From Hymenochaete sp. R1 (lineage: Eukaryota; Basidiomycota; Agaricomycetes; Hymenochaetales; Hymenochaetaceae): DNA of 64,000 nt. This document shows positions 43,412 to 54,955 of this stretch, piece by piece. The notes under the pieces are model-generated. The model was not told where the DNA came from. It did no database searches and worked only from the letters and a program-made list of their open reading frames with translations. Made by a program: the position numbers and the translations under genes. Position 1 is the first letter of the stretch. Every line of letters begins with the position of its first letter. The stretch is from the NCBI GenBank assembly GCA_019400425.1, contig JAFREE010000002.1, positions 62,001 to 126,000 of the forward strand, written 5' to 3'.

Positions 43412-44350
43412 AGGATCTCGTCAGCTCTCAAGTGTTCCAGCTGAATGAAAGAGACTAGAGGCTCACGCACCTAAGAATTCTTTGCAAGTCGCCATGGGCA
43501 GAGAGCATTATCCGCTCGAGCGGAGATACGCCCACTGGCCATGGAAACTATTCTCGCCGCCAATAGCAACCAAGGTACCGAAAGTCCAACCCGCGAAAAG
43601 ACAATGTAGCGCGCCGAATGGAAATAGTGAAGAGAAGCCAAAGGTCCAAAGTCAAAGCGTCAGGCACTAATATCCGCTTCAGACGAAAGTCAGACATGAC
43701 ACACCTCTACGCTCGTTAGGCTCGCATTGTGCTTTTCGACAGACGGCATCTTTCAGAAAGACAAGTCCAACCCAGCACCGAAATGACAGGTGTAGCTCAG
43801 CGTTGAAAAGAGAGGGGTGAGAGATGATGTGGCAAGCGGCTGACACGAATATGTGGATGGGGTATATTGCGCAGGAAAGAAGGAGAAAGTTGAGAAGCGA
43901 AGGGAGCATCGTGCCATAGTTCAGTAAATCATATGACACGACCTCCCGCACCCGCCTGCGCCTCCGAAGGGCGTTACTTCGGCCATCACTGATGCTCATT
44001 CCCATCGCAGACCAGAGCGCTGACAGACTCGGTCTATGCAGTACAGGCTCTGATTCACAGATTCTTGGGGGTCGAAGGTGGAAAGGAGAGAAATGCGCAA
44101 TGGACAACGTGAGGGTTGACGTTTTATCGAGTCAAGAATGCAAGTAATCCTTAGGACTCGAACAAAAACAAAATAAAAATCAATTCTCCTAACAGCATTT
44201 ATAATACAAGGATAGGACTTCCCATACGTCCCCAAGATTTGAAAGTGTGACAGAGAGGAAAAGTTTGACAATGATAAAGTAAGCTATGAAGAAGGCAGTA
44301 AGAGTCCGTCGAAATACTGTTCAATCTCGTTATACGCTAGTTTTTCCTCA
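43412..44350. other. 0.94 kb without a supported gene
   Basis: A minus-strand frame at 43,679-44,107 (142 codons) has some hydrophobic character but no recognisable similarity and no clear gene signals. Left unannotated. Confidence 0.35.
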
Positions 44351-46000
44351 TCACATAGTATAAAATTCCAAGTCTTCATTCCTTCTAAAACTTCGATCAT
44401 GCAATGCGTCATGTAGCCGGTCCAGTGAAGGTAAAATGTATGCAGGAATTTGGAAGACATGAACACCTTGTCCATCACCGCTCTCCTGCAGCGTTTCGTC
44501 CAATCGTACTACAGCAGCTCGACCTTCCAAATCAGGCGTATAACTCCAGAGCGGGCTCCGCGCATGTTTGAACGGTGGTCGGGGCAGATGCCAGTATCGA
44601 GTACGGTTGCAGCTTGCGTTGACGAGGATGAGATGCGTCAGAGAAGGGTATCGGACGGCGTTAAATATGCAAAGATAATTCATGGGGAAAAATATGCCTC
44701 GTTCGAAAAGCGAAACCTTCTCCGTTCCCACAGAGGCCTTCACCTGGATGATCCGAAGCTTCTCAAAGCAAACGCTTCGGTCGAAGAGAATGCTCGGCAA
44801 AATGTCATGAAGTCCAACGCCCTTTTTCACCGCATCGTTTACTTTGAAACTTATCGTCTCGATGTTCGGCATGTGCACGCTTTGAAAGGTTCTCTTGATC
44901 ATAATTCTGACTGCCGACAATGGTGGAATGAATTTCGGAAGTGATTCATGAGGTCGTGTACGGTTGGGGTCGCAGATACCGTTGAGTCTGATGTTAAAAG
45001 ACTTAAGCGCGAGGAATTCCGGAGGTTCGTTACGCTCTTCAAAATCCGAGTCCATGTAAGAGTACGTCTCGTCGTAATGCGCGTCCAGTCCGACGTTAAG
45101 GACCTCCAAACTCGTCGATTTGAAGAGAGCCGGCCCAAAGAAACCATACACAAGCCGTGCGAAATTATTAGGACCTTGAAGGCGCACGGTACAACTCTTC
45201 ATTTGGTGAAGGCATGATTTTGGAACGTGCACATGAGGTGTGTGAAGGGCGATAACCGTCGCCGCTGGAATGAATGCTTTGTCCAAACACGCTGCGATCA
45301 TGATCATGCACAGGGGCATTGGCATGTCCGAGAAGGTAACACGCTTCAAGGATGGGAACTTGATGTGGAAGAGGAGCAGAATCGCAACAAGACACTCAAC
45401 ACAGCTGACGCCAAAGTCCGTATTTTTGACCTTTTCAGGTTCGTTGGTCAAGTAGTCATCCTTATCGACAAAGTCTGCCGCCGTATCTCTGAAGTACATG
45501 GCTTCTATTCGGTCAAGATGAGTCTGGTCACTTTCCCGAAGGAAGCTGAGCAGGTACTTCATGTAGGGCGTTTTCTTCGGCCAAAACATAGCGAATTCCA
45601 TCGAAAGAGGACGTCCTTTCGATCGTTCAAAGAAAGTCGCCATATTATCGATAGTGATCTCAGCGTCGACCAGCCTCCCAGGTTTAATCGGCATCGTTGT
45701 GACCCGCCTCCTCGTTGACAACCGGGTCCAAAGCACCGGCATATTCTTCGCAATCTCATAGAACCTTTGACATACCCTCGTGATGTTGTGCGTGAATGCA
45801 GTCCCCACGTCCGCAATGAACGCGCGTTCGAAGATATTCTGCACAATATGATCCGGCATTCCGCCGAGCTTGAATAGTTCGAAACGCTCGACTCGGAGTC
45901 GCTGATCTGGGTCTTCCGCGGCACCTATGCGTGCGGGGGCTGCGCGCTCACGCCGGGGCTTCAGACTGGAGCTCCTAGAGAACAGTTCATTGCCAAACAT
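44351..46000 (-). CDS. F-box-like protein, paralogue 1
   Basis: Single open frame of 549 residues. An F-box-like motif lies near the N-terminus (GGMPDHIVQNIFERAFIAD, then HNITRVCQRFYEIAKNMPVL, WTRLSTRRR), in the form common in Agaricomycetes where F-box proteins are strongly expanded. F-box proteins are usually substrate receptors of SCF ubiquitin ligases. The rest (ATFFERSKGRPLSMEF, YMKYLLSFLRESDQTHLDRI, YPSLTHLILVNASCNRTRYW) has an LRR-like spacing. It shares layout and long stretches with the gene at 46,721-48,570, so the two are tandem duplicates. The ATG at 46000 is the first in frame; an upstream exon as in the paralogue cannot be excluded. Confidence 0.75.
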   Translation of the reverse strand: MFGNELFSRSSSLKPRRERAAPARIGAAEDPDQRLRVERFELFKLGGMPDHIVQNIFERAFIADVGTAFTHNITRVCQRFYEIAKNMPVLWTRLSTRRRVTTMPIKPGRLVDAEITIDNMATFFERSKGRPLSMEFAMFWPKKTPYMKYLLSFLRESDQTHLDRIEAMYFRDTAADFVDKDDYLTNEPEKVKNTDFGVSCVECLVAILLLFHIKFPSLKRVTFSDMPMPLCMIMIAACLDKAFIPAATVIALHTPHVHVPKSCLHQMKSCTVRLQGPNNFARLVYGFFGPALFKSTSLEVLNVGLDAHYDETYSYMDSDFEERNEPPEFLALKSFNIRLNGICDPNRTRPHESLPKFIPPLSAVRIMIKRTFQSVHMPNIETISFKVNDAVKKGVGLHDILPSILFDRSVCFEKLRIIQVKASVGTEKVSLFERGIFFPMNYLCIFNAVRYPSLTHLILVNASCNRTRYWHLPRPPFKHARSPLWSYTPDLEGRAAVVRLDETLQESGDGQGVHVFQIPAYILPSLDRLHDALHDRSFRRNEDLEFYTM

Positions 46001-46720
46001 GCATTATGATATCTGTCAGTCCTTCCGTCCTCTAAGCACACAAAGAAATCGCAATGTACTATTTACTTACTTCTCTGAAGGCCTCCTAAACAAGCGTTCC
46101 ATCATTTCACAATCCCCGACATTATCAATCTTGGAAGATGATGCGACCATTGATAACGTTCGGTGTGGTACTAACGTCGAGTGTAAGATAAAGCAAGAAG
46201 CAGACACAGAAGTGCTGATAACGACCGAAGGAATGTCTGAAACATGCTATCATCGCGCAAATCGTGAGAACCTGTGTCTAGTATGTTTGTGAGACATCGA
46301 AAGTGAGACACAGATGCAATTCATTTCGGCTTCGACTTGCTTTTAGGCCCTGTTCGGTGTGTGCGTACAAAGTTTGGGCTGCAGGAGCACTCGATCATGC
46401 TTTTTGGTTGAGGCACTCAACCGTGGGAACTCGGCAACGAAAAGCAAAATGCGCTAAACACGATCGAGAATGTTGATGACGACGTACGGACGGACGGTAC
46501 ACACGAACAAAAAGACAGAGCGAACAAAATCGTAAGTTCTCGCCCTGAATATCTAAGATAAAGTCGCTTAATAATATAGGGTTAACTATTATACGTCTTC
46601 GAGGTACAAAAGTCAAGAAAGTAGCTCTGGAAGATTGTAGAAATTAAGGAAGACGATAAACAGGAAGGATTGATCATATTGGTATACACTATACATCGTG
46701 AGTCGCGTTCAGACTTCCCC
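46001..46720. other. intergenic between the F-box paralogues
   Basis: 720 bp. No supported gene, repeat or promoter element. Confidence 0.4.
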
Positions 46721-48570
46721 TCATTCCTCAGTACAAAATTCCAAGTCTTCTTTCTCTTTAAAGCCTCGATCATGCAAGGAGTCGTGCAGTTGGTCAAGCG
46801 ATGATACAATGCCCGCAGGAATCTGGAAGATATGGACTCCTCCGAGTCGACTTCGGCCAACATCTGGTTTTTTCTCCCGCAAGGACCCGTCCAACTTTCC
46901 CAGAGCCGCTCGCCCTTCCAAGTCGGGCGTATAACTCCAGAGTGGGTTCCATGCTTCATGATGTTCGTTTGATGGTCTGGGCAGATACCAGTATCGGGCA
47001 CGGCTGCAGTTGGTGTTGGCGAGGATGAGATGCGTTAGAGAGGGGAACCGGACGGCGTTGAATATGCAAAGGTAATTCATTGGGAACGATACTCCTTTTT
47101 CAAAGAGGGAGGTATTTTCTTCTCCGAGGGTGATCTTCATCTGTATAATCCGAAGCTTCTGAAAGATAATGCGGCGGTCGAATAGCATTGGCGGTAGAAC
47201 GTCACGGAGGCCAATGTCATATGACGTCGTATCGGTCACGTCGAAACTCATCGTCTCGACGTTCGGCATGCGCAGCTTCTGCAGCACTTTCCAGATAACG
47301 CTTGCTGCTGGAAACGGCCAGACAAAATCATCGGGGCTAAGGGCCATGAGAGTATCGGTTTCGCGAGGGTCCCGGCCTTCGAGTCTGAAATTGAAGTGCT
47401 TGACCGAGAGGAACTCTGCACACTCGTCTCGCTCTTTGTACCCTGCGTCCCAAAGCATAAAGACCTCGTCATAATCCGCGTCAAGACGTATGTTAAGGAC
47501 TTCTAGGCTCTTCGAGGTATGGAGCGCTATTCCTTTTTGACCTTGAATAACGCATACGACATCATTGGGATCGCGAAGATGCACCGTACAAGAGGATATT
47601 TGCTGAAGGCAGGATTCCGGGAGGCTGGAACTACGCGAATGAAGAGCGATGTCTCTCACCACAGGTGCGTGGAAAACGTTCTCCAAAAAGGCTTTCACCA
47701 TCTCCATGATTTCGATGTGCGGCACATGTCCGATGGTAATCCGTTTGACGGATGGGAACCCGACTTGGAACAGGAATAAGAACCCCGCGAGATTTTCGAG
47801 ACCGTTGATACCAAAATCCGAGTCCTCGACGGTATCTCTGTACGGGTCGATCCGGTCCTCTTCCTCAATAAAGTCCTCCTCTACGTCCTGCAGGCAGAGA
47901 GACTCAACTCGATCGAAATGTTCCTGATTACGGGATTGGATGAAGCTGAGGAGGTATTTCACATAATGCGCCTTCTTCGGCCAGTATAGGGCGACCTCAA
48001 GCGCGAGAGGAAGTCCCTTCGAGCGTTCGAAGAAAGTCGTCATATTGTCGATAGCCACACCAATATCGATCTCCCACCGACATTTTCGTTTGACATACAG
48101 TCTCGTAATCTTCCGCCTCGTCGACACCCGACTCCAGAGCACCGGGGCGACCTTCGCAATCGCGTAGAACCTTCGACACACCTTCGTGATGTTATGCGTG
48201 AAGTCATTCCCCTCGCCCCCAACGAACGCATATTCGAAGATAGTCCGGATGATGTGTTCGGGGAGTGTATCGAGCTTCAATGATTCGAGGCGTTTGATCT
48301 CCTGGCGTAAATGCTTCGCGGTGTTCCTGACGCATTTGAGAAACGCCTGCAGCCCGTTCCCCATATGATTGAGGTTATACACGTCGCGACGGAGTTTCTG
48401 GCTGGTGCGCGTATCCCTTCTAAGTATCAGCGCCGTGTCAGTCAACCACTCCTTCACAAAACGCGCATACACTAGTGCTACCAGCACACGGATTTGAAAA
48501 ATGCAAACAAAAAATAAAATAAAATAAGATCCCGTCACTCACTCGCGCGGCGACTCATACCGATAGTCAT
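46721..48570 (-). CDS. F-box-like protein, paralogue 2
   Basis: Modelled as two exons, 48570-48543 and 48477-46721, with a 65-bp GT-AG intron. Total 1785 nt, or 594 residues, starting MTIGMSRRA then TLVYARFVKEWLTDT. Without this exon the first ATG would be at 48364. F-box-like motif: LDTLPEHIIRTIFEYAFVG followed by HNITKVCRRFYAIAKVAPVL and WSRVSTRRK. Shared blocks with paralogue 1 include NMTTFFERSKGLPLALEV, YVKYLLSFIQSRNQEHFDRV, FPMNYLCIFNAVRFPSLTHL and RARYWYLPRP. Likely an SCF substrate receptor by family; target unknown. Confidence 0.72.
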
Positions 48571-49575
48571 GTTTGTTCTCCCAGTCTCCATTGTAGAACG
48601 CGTTCAGTCCCCGAATGCCTTCGAAACAACAAGAAAGTTCTGATATGGTACCCCATACGTCCTCCAGCTGGTCCGCCTCGATCGATAGGGACATTCCGAA
48701 ATCTCAATGCGATAAGAATCCTACTTGACAAAGGTGGGGAAATCGTAGTAGAGGGGCAAGAGGGGAGGGGGCAAATGATGAAGGGACAAGACAAGAGGCG
48801 CGCTATATTGGAGAAGGGGAAGCGACCAGGGCAATTTAAATAAGCGCGTTTTTTCTCTTTCGAAAGTGAGACACAGACACAGGAAAATTACTCGCCTTAG
48901 CCTTTTCTTTCTTTCTTTATAAACACGCCAGTGCCAGTAGTCAGAATGTAAGAAACAGTCCGAGTCAAAGTTCTGGCGAAAGCCTCGTTCCTCGAGTGGG
49001 TGCCAGTGGGTGCCAGTGGGTGTCAGTGACAAAAAGCAACTTGAAAGATCCAAAGAGCGAGCGTTTTCCGTTGTTTTGCCCGTTAACGACCCATGGAGCG
49101 TTAATATTAACATTCCTTTCCGAGTCGTCGTCTTGTCGACAAGGTAAATGAGCCCAGATAAAAATAAAAAATGGTGCACGTATCAATCGGATTCAATCCC
49201 TTGAAACACGGATACGAAAGCACACATTATTTCGCGTACTTATCCGTTATCCCGCCCCCGCCCCGCTCCAACAGCAGTAAGCGACACCAACGCATCTAAG
49301 TACATGCCTGCAGTACTAGCATTATTCAAGTCTTAAGATAACCTCCAGAAAGAAATGAGGATCGCGCAAAATGCATGGCCCTGTGAAGGCTCGAAATCTA
49401 TGTGCACCAAGAGAAAGAAAAAACTTGAAAGACCAAAAAGAACAACGGATCCCGTCTCGACTTTTCCGCTACGACCAAGGCCTGCGATTCGATATTCACG
49501 AGAAGTGTGTTGAAGAGATAACTTAAAGATTAGACAGTCAGTCAGCCTGATGCAGAAACGCCAACACCAGGACGC
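48571..49575. other. 1.0 kb intergenic with a 10-bp tandem repeat
   Basis: Contains three copies of a decamer close to GTGGGTGCCA at 48,996-49,028, the third with one change. No gene supported. It ends at the left side of the inverted-repeat element. Confidence 0.5.
49568..49575. repeat. target-site duplication (left), CAGGACGC
   Basis: Octamer CAGGACGC immediately before the left inverted repeat; the same octamer follows the right inverted repeat at 49853-49860. Confidence 0.88.
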
Positions 49576-49852
49576 AGGACCCCGGAACTTCCTATGTGAG
49601 GCCTCCACCAAAGGTACACATTCTGCAAATGGCTTGTTTCTTGAAAACGGGTCGAGTCTGCTCAAAATCTGACTGGATAAGATTGTTAGGCATGCTTTTA
49701 TACAGCATGGAATGCACTTTCAGCCAACATTTAGGTCGGGTTCCTTGAGCTGTAGCCCGAAAAGTGGATTTTTAGCTCGGCTAAATTACCATAAAAGGCT
49801 ACGTGGTGGTGTACCTTTGGTGGAGGCCTCACATAGGAAGTTCCAGGGTCCT
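49576..49852. mobile_element. MITE, 277 bp, 44-bp TIRs, 8-bp TSD
   Basis: Terminal inverted repeats of 44 bp (49576-49619 and 49809-49852) differ at one position only, so the insertion or family is recent. The ends follow AGGACCC-N14-TGAGGCCT, the same pattern and spacing as the element at 7943-8734. The perfect octamer CAGGACGC flanks both sides. The interior of about 190 bp has no coding capacity. Transcribed RNA could fold into a strong hairpin. On the minus strand it begins 13 bp after the sirtuin stop codon, so it lies in that gene's 3' UTR unless the transcript ends at once. Confidence 0.92.
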
Positions 49853-49860
49853 CAGGACGC
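49853..49860. repeat. target-site duplication (right), CAGGACGC
   Basis: Right-hand copy of the octamer, identical to 49568-49575. Confidence 0.88.
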
Positions 49861-49865
49861 CCAAT

Positions 49866-52800
49866 TCATAACACTTGGTGCGACGACCCAGCCGGCGCAG
49901 CCGATGCAGCAGCAACCCCAACCTTGAGCTTCCTCCGTTTCGCCGGTCTCCGTCCATAACGATTAACGACAGGCAGACTCGGAGGCGGCGGTGGTGAAGG
50001 CGAAGGCCGCGGGGGCGGCGATGGCGACGGCGGACGATGCCTAAAATACACCCTACGCTTCGTATACACCTTATTATCGCTCGACCGCCCAGCGATGACC
50101 TCTATCCTAGGCCCGTATTTCCAGGGTCGTCGATTGAATTCCGGCGCGATGTCTTCTGTCTTTAGGACGACGGAGGCGGAGTGGTCCGTCTCGTCCTCGA
50201 ATAGGCCTTTGCGGAGGTTATCGACGTATTCTTCTGCTGCGTGTCCTTGGTACTTCACGACACCGCTATTTTTTGTTCGGATTTGCGGATTTGCGGGGGA
50301 AAAGGGGAAGGAAAAAAGAAGGAAGGGAAAGCATCGCCTAGCATTAGCTCTGGTAAAACGTAACACACGATGTCGAAAGATGAATGGACTCGCCTATTCC
50401 CTAAGACCTCCACATCCCTAGTTCTGAAGGACGGGTTGACAGACTTGCGTTGGCTCTGCTTGCGAGGTCTACAACCATAAAGTGCCAAGTCAATGTCAGA
50501 TATGCCGATGTCGTACTCCAGTTCTGCCGCGATTACATCCAGAACGTAGTCTGCGTCTCCCAAGAGTTGGAACTATATGTTATACGCGTACGTGGGCGTG
50601 TCAGATTCGAACGAGGAGAGGATTAAGGAAACGGTATTGGGGATTCGGAAAGCATGGTATTCACCTCTGAGTCGACGTGTTTGATAGGCGTCTTGTTGAT
50701 GACGATCTGGGACGAGCAGAAGAAAAAAGAAAATCAACGATGAGCCCTGGGCTCTGGCTCCCTTGCACAAGCTGTACGAATGGCTGACTTACGATTGGTA
50801 CGTCTTGCGGTATGTACACTACGAAACACGGCAAATATAGAAGGATGAAAATGAATCGATAGGTCCAGTTAGAACAAATGAAAAAATAAAAGTTGAACCA
50901 CAACTCACTCAGCATGTCCGACACCGGTCTAACCTTCAACGAAGTCCCGATGACAACCAACAAATCCATCGTATCCGAGTCGTTATAAAACTGCCTATCG
51001 AACTCGGCGCTCAGCTTCTCCCCAAAGAACGTGATGTCCGGCTTCAAGTTCGAAAATCCATATCGATTTTTTTTGAAGGAAAAAAAAAGAAAACGAAAAA
51101 GAAAAGAATCAGAAACAGCGCAGACAGAAGACACCCAACGACGAAAAAAGAAGAGTTAGACCAGACCTTCATGATCCCCTTCGGATAAACCACCACGTCG
51201 CCCCCATCATCGCTCTCCCACCCATCGTTCCTCGCCTTCTTCTTCGCCTTCCGCGACTGCGACTGTCCCCTCGCGTTCTTCCCGCCACCACTACCACTAG
51301 AACTATTGCAAACCTTGCACAGCGGCACGCGCTGTGCGAGGAGGTCGTCCTTGATAGCGTCCCCTGCGACCTGCGTGTGGCAGTTTATGCAAGAGGCGGT
51401 GGCGAAGGAGCCGTGGCATTGGATGACGTTCTTGATACCCGCTTTGAGCTCGAGGGTGTCGATGTTTTGGGTGTAGTTCTACGGAGAGGGAAAAAAGAGG
51501 GAAGGAGGAAGCGTTATGTGAGATGGTGGGTTGAGGTAGAGAGTGAGTAAGGAAGGGGAAAGTACCCTGAGAAGCTGGACAGTGTTGAGTTAGTCTAAGT
51601 CGAGATTGTGTTTGTTTAGGGCGCCTACAAGCCTGAGCGACACTTACTTTTCCTCTTTTCTCTAATTCGGCGATGAAGCGATGGGACAGCGAAGGTTCAA
51701 AATTGGAGGGGTATATTTGACTTGATTCCGAATGGTTAATGACCCTTTAACGAGCGAAAGGAATGAAAAAAAAGACAAACTTACTGGGCGAAGGAGCTAT
51801 TCGTAGATAGTCAACCAAATTAAATAAGCCATGGACGGGACTCGGAGCGGAGCGGGAGAGACATACTAGAAAACTAGACCGTGACAACGCATCAGCAAAA
51901 ATCAAGAACAAGTCGGTCGCATCGAGTTCGAGTCGTCACGATCTTACCATCAGGAAACTCCCGAAAATAACTGATATCGAACCTAAACGAGGGTGATTCC
52001 GGAGAGTTCAGTTGAATGAGTCGATCAACAAAGATTCGATCGCGTCGCAGAAGCTCAAGCTCACATTTGTTGCGGGTCATCTAGAAAGTATTTCCCGTTC
52101 GACGATAACTGTGCGTACAACCCGTTCTCTGAACGAAAGTCCGGGATTCCGCACGATACGCCTGGTAAGTCGAGTCCGAGTCGAGTCAGCCATAAACTCT
52201 AAGCACAAACGATGTCCCGGCGGTGCAGGTGCGCGCTATAGCATAGCACGTATACATCGAAATAATAGGAGAGTGTGGCTTACTGATACCAGCTCCAGAG
52301 AGCACGACGATCTTATTTCGCGTTTTCAGAAGTTTGTGGAGAGAGCGTATAACGCCATCTCCGTTCCCGAAATGTTCGGTGCGGAACAGCTGTCGGTCTT
52401 GATTGCGCATGCTGGAGACCCACCAAAAAAAAACCAAAAGCGGAAATGGTTGCAAAAGTAAAAATAAGATGGAGAGAAGCGCTGATGAGTGAGTGTGTTC
52501 GACTAGGAGGTTGTAGACGCGGAAGATGATACGTGCCAGCGGATGATGGCGGCCTTCAACATCTCCATCAGATCCTTTTCGGGTTTTTGTCGGTCTTCTT
52601 TTGACTATTGAAAAAGCGACAGACGCAGTACCATTCATGATTGCATCGCAAATGGATAAGATCAGTTCCGCGTAAATACCAAAGTAAATCTCGAGAGAGA
52701 GGGAGAGCAAAATTTAAGATGGGGAGTGAGAAAGCGGACGTACGAGTATGACGCCGAAGCCAATTAGCAAATTCTCAACAGGGATCTTGTATTCAACAAG

Positions 52801-53674
52801 GTACGTTTCCCAGACCCGTTTGATACCTGCCAATGCCAGTGCCATGATCATGATTGACAAAAAAAAACAAGCCAAAGGGCGCGAATCCGGTCAGTGTCTA
52901 CGTATTACTAGTATACTATTGACACTTCTTTCGTCCCGGTGACATACCTTTTCTACGCGCCATTTCCCGCAAAGACTTCCTTTGCTGCGGATCCCACATC
53001 TTGAGAGCTGCCAGTGGTTGTTGGGTCCGTCATCATGATCATGATGTTGGTGACGCGACGCGGAAACGCGTACGATCCGAGTCGTAGTCCCGGCCCGGGC
53101 CCAAACGCATAAAGGAGAGACAAACCAGAGAAAGAGAGAGCGAAAGACAAAAAAAAGGCAAAGAGGGGTCAACCAGCTTTTCTTGGTACTCCAACATCAT
53201 GGAACGCGATAATATCAATGAAAGGCATAGGATTGGATTTACCTTGCTCGATGTATAGTCGCTCAGCTGGATCGTCAGAGTAGTCTCTTTGGGACGGATG
53301 TACGTACGCCTCGTCCTCCGGCTCGAACTCGTTGTCGCTCGCGCCGTACTCGTCGTAGAAGTTCCTCCCGAGCGAGTCCTAAATATTAAAATAAGAAACA
53401 TAACAATAAAAATAAAAACAAGAAAATCCAATGAGTTCCGTTTTTTTTTTCAAAAAAAAACAAGTTTGATGAAAAAGAAAGGAATTGGGTTGTGTTCTCT
53501 ATTTACCTCTACGTCCGAGTCGATGTCGACCGCGAAATCGTGCTCGATGTCTTCCTTTTGATATTTCTTGGGTGTGGGCGTTCGCGCTCCGGGTCGGAGT
53601 TTACTCTTGGCACGAGAAGGGTAGCAAGGATCGTATAATCCGTCAGAACCCCCTTCACTTTCACGTTCCGGCAT
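49866..53674 (-). CDS. SIR2: Sir2-family class I NAD-dependent protein deacetylase (sirtuin)
   Basis: NAD-dependent histone deacetylase of the Sir2/Hst1 type. More than ten exons. The ATG at 53674 starts an acidic N-terminal region ([16 protein letters not shown], then a block ending [17 protein letters not shown]), followed by the helical [20 protein letters not shown]. Catalytic core: [85 protein letters not shown], a second zinc pair [15 protein letters not shown] and [14 protein letters not shown]. Between the second CxxC and PDITFFGE there is an insert of about 45 residues, rich in Lys, Arg, Gly and Ser. The C-terminal part is long, with a Pro-rich stretch and [10 protein letters not shown], a likely nuclear signal. 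Some internal exon limits are approximate. Confidence 0.9.
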
Positions 53675-54200
53675 GGGATGAACAGGAAAGGAGGTAGAGG
53701 GTGGTAAAAAGACGAGGGGGGGGGGGGGGGGTTGGACTGGACTGAACGGGTATCGGGATTGGGATCGGGAATGTGATGGTAAGAAGGGAACTCAAGGACT
53801 TTAAGGAAATACAAGTGGTAGATAGGAAGGAGTCGATCTGTTGCCGTTTTCGGACTCACTTGGGTGAAGCTGTGCTGTGCTACAACTCGTACAAGAGGAA
53901 CTCGAACACACAGGACACTCGGAGATCGTATAATATCGTAAACTAGCCAGCTTACGCAAGTAAGTACAAGTAAGTTACCCTACAACTGTCCGTGGTCTCA
54001 GTTTACCGTATACAAAAGGGGTGGAGAGAGAAAGGGAAGGTAAGGAGGGATAGATACTGGAGAAGTACACGATATTTCCGGGCCTTGTCGGAAGCAATTA
54101 CTTGTTAACCAAGAAACACGACTGTCGTCCGTCGTCGACTACTAGTATCAGAGACGCGCACAAAATGCTTTTTGAAGCAAAACAAAAATGCTTACGTGCG
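53675..54200. other. sirtuin promoter side with a G16 tract
   Basis: 526 bp between the sirtuin start and the DUF2015 stop (both minus). A run of 16 G is at 53,716-53,731, about 40 bp upstream of the sirtuin ATG. No gene supported. Confidence 0.45.
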
Positions 54201-54955
54201 TCAAAGTCGAGTGACGGCTTTCGAGTCCATGGGCATACCTGAAGCGCAGAAGTCCGTGAGTGCGTCCGACTACTCGGATAATCACGGAAGGATGACATGG
54301 AACAACATACCACTTGGGTCGATACCGTTCTGAGCGAGGATCCTATTGTGCCGGATGAGCCTGGCCTGGTCGAAGCTACGGATTTGCGTTTGCGTTTGCG
54401 TTTGCAATGTACGATATCCATGTTTAGCTCAAGCAGCGAACGAGGAAAAGGGAAACAAGCTCAAGATAAATAAACTGACTCGACGCGCTCTTTGACCATG
54501 ATCTCCTGCACCTCCCTAACCCCACGGTCATCCAAGCCCGCACGAGAATCACCGTCGGAGATGTTCGCCTCTATGTCGAATGCGGAGCTGGACATGCCAT
54601 GGGCGGCCTGTTCTGCGAATGTGGTGAGAGGGACGTAGTTGGCGAGGCGGGGGAACATGGAGCGGATGCGGGAGGGGAGGTGGGGTATGATGGCGTGTCT
54701 GAAATAGACTGAGACTGTTCGGGGGGAGTGTATGTCGTATATATGGAAGGGTGGTAAGACAGGAGAAGGGAGGGAAGGAGAGACAAGGTCAGCGAGTGAA
54801 GTGTTTGTAGGAGGTGTAAGCGGACGGAGGGAAGGGCCGAGAAGGATACGTTGTTTGCATGGAGATGATGGGGGTTGTGATGGGAATATGAAAAGAGGAG
54901 ACTTACATAGGATGAGGAGAGAGAGGAATGCGAGAAAAGAAAGGAGATAGAGCAT
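54201..54955 (-). CDS. DUF2015-family small fungal protein
   Basis: Small protein of about 110 residues. Exon 1 encodes a hydrophobic signal or anchor MLYLLSFLAFLSLLIL. Splicing joins it to FSVYFRHAIIPHLPSRIRSM, then SSSAFDIEANISDGDSRAGL, DDRGVREVQEIMVKERVD, FDQARLIRHNRILAQNGIDP and SGMPMDSKAVTRL. The FDxExNIxxGDSRxGLDxxGxxEVxxIM pattern followed by FDxARxI and NGIxPxGxPxDxKxVT is that of the fungal DUF2015 family, whose function is unknown. Four exons, all GT-AG and in phase. Confidence 0.88.

Noticed and set aside
43679..44107. 142-codon minus-strand frame with hydrophobic stretches
   Set aside because: No recognisable motif, Cys/Arg-rich mixed composition and no promoter or splice signals that would support a gene.
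48364..48538. Long open frame extending the second F-box gene to 48538
   Set aside because: The 5' end of this frame has no ATG and encodes a Phe-rich stretch that is intron sequence. A GT-AG intron at 48542-48478 gives a consistent ATG start at 48570.
53716..53731. G16 tract (and similar G/C runs near 42,495 and 24,090) as regulatory G-quadruplexes
   Set aside because: Simple homopolymers in intergenic or intronic DNA; no evidence beyond composition and possibly affected by sequencing error.
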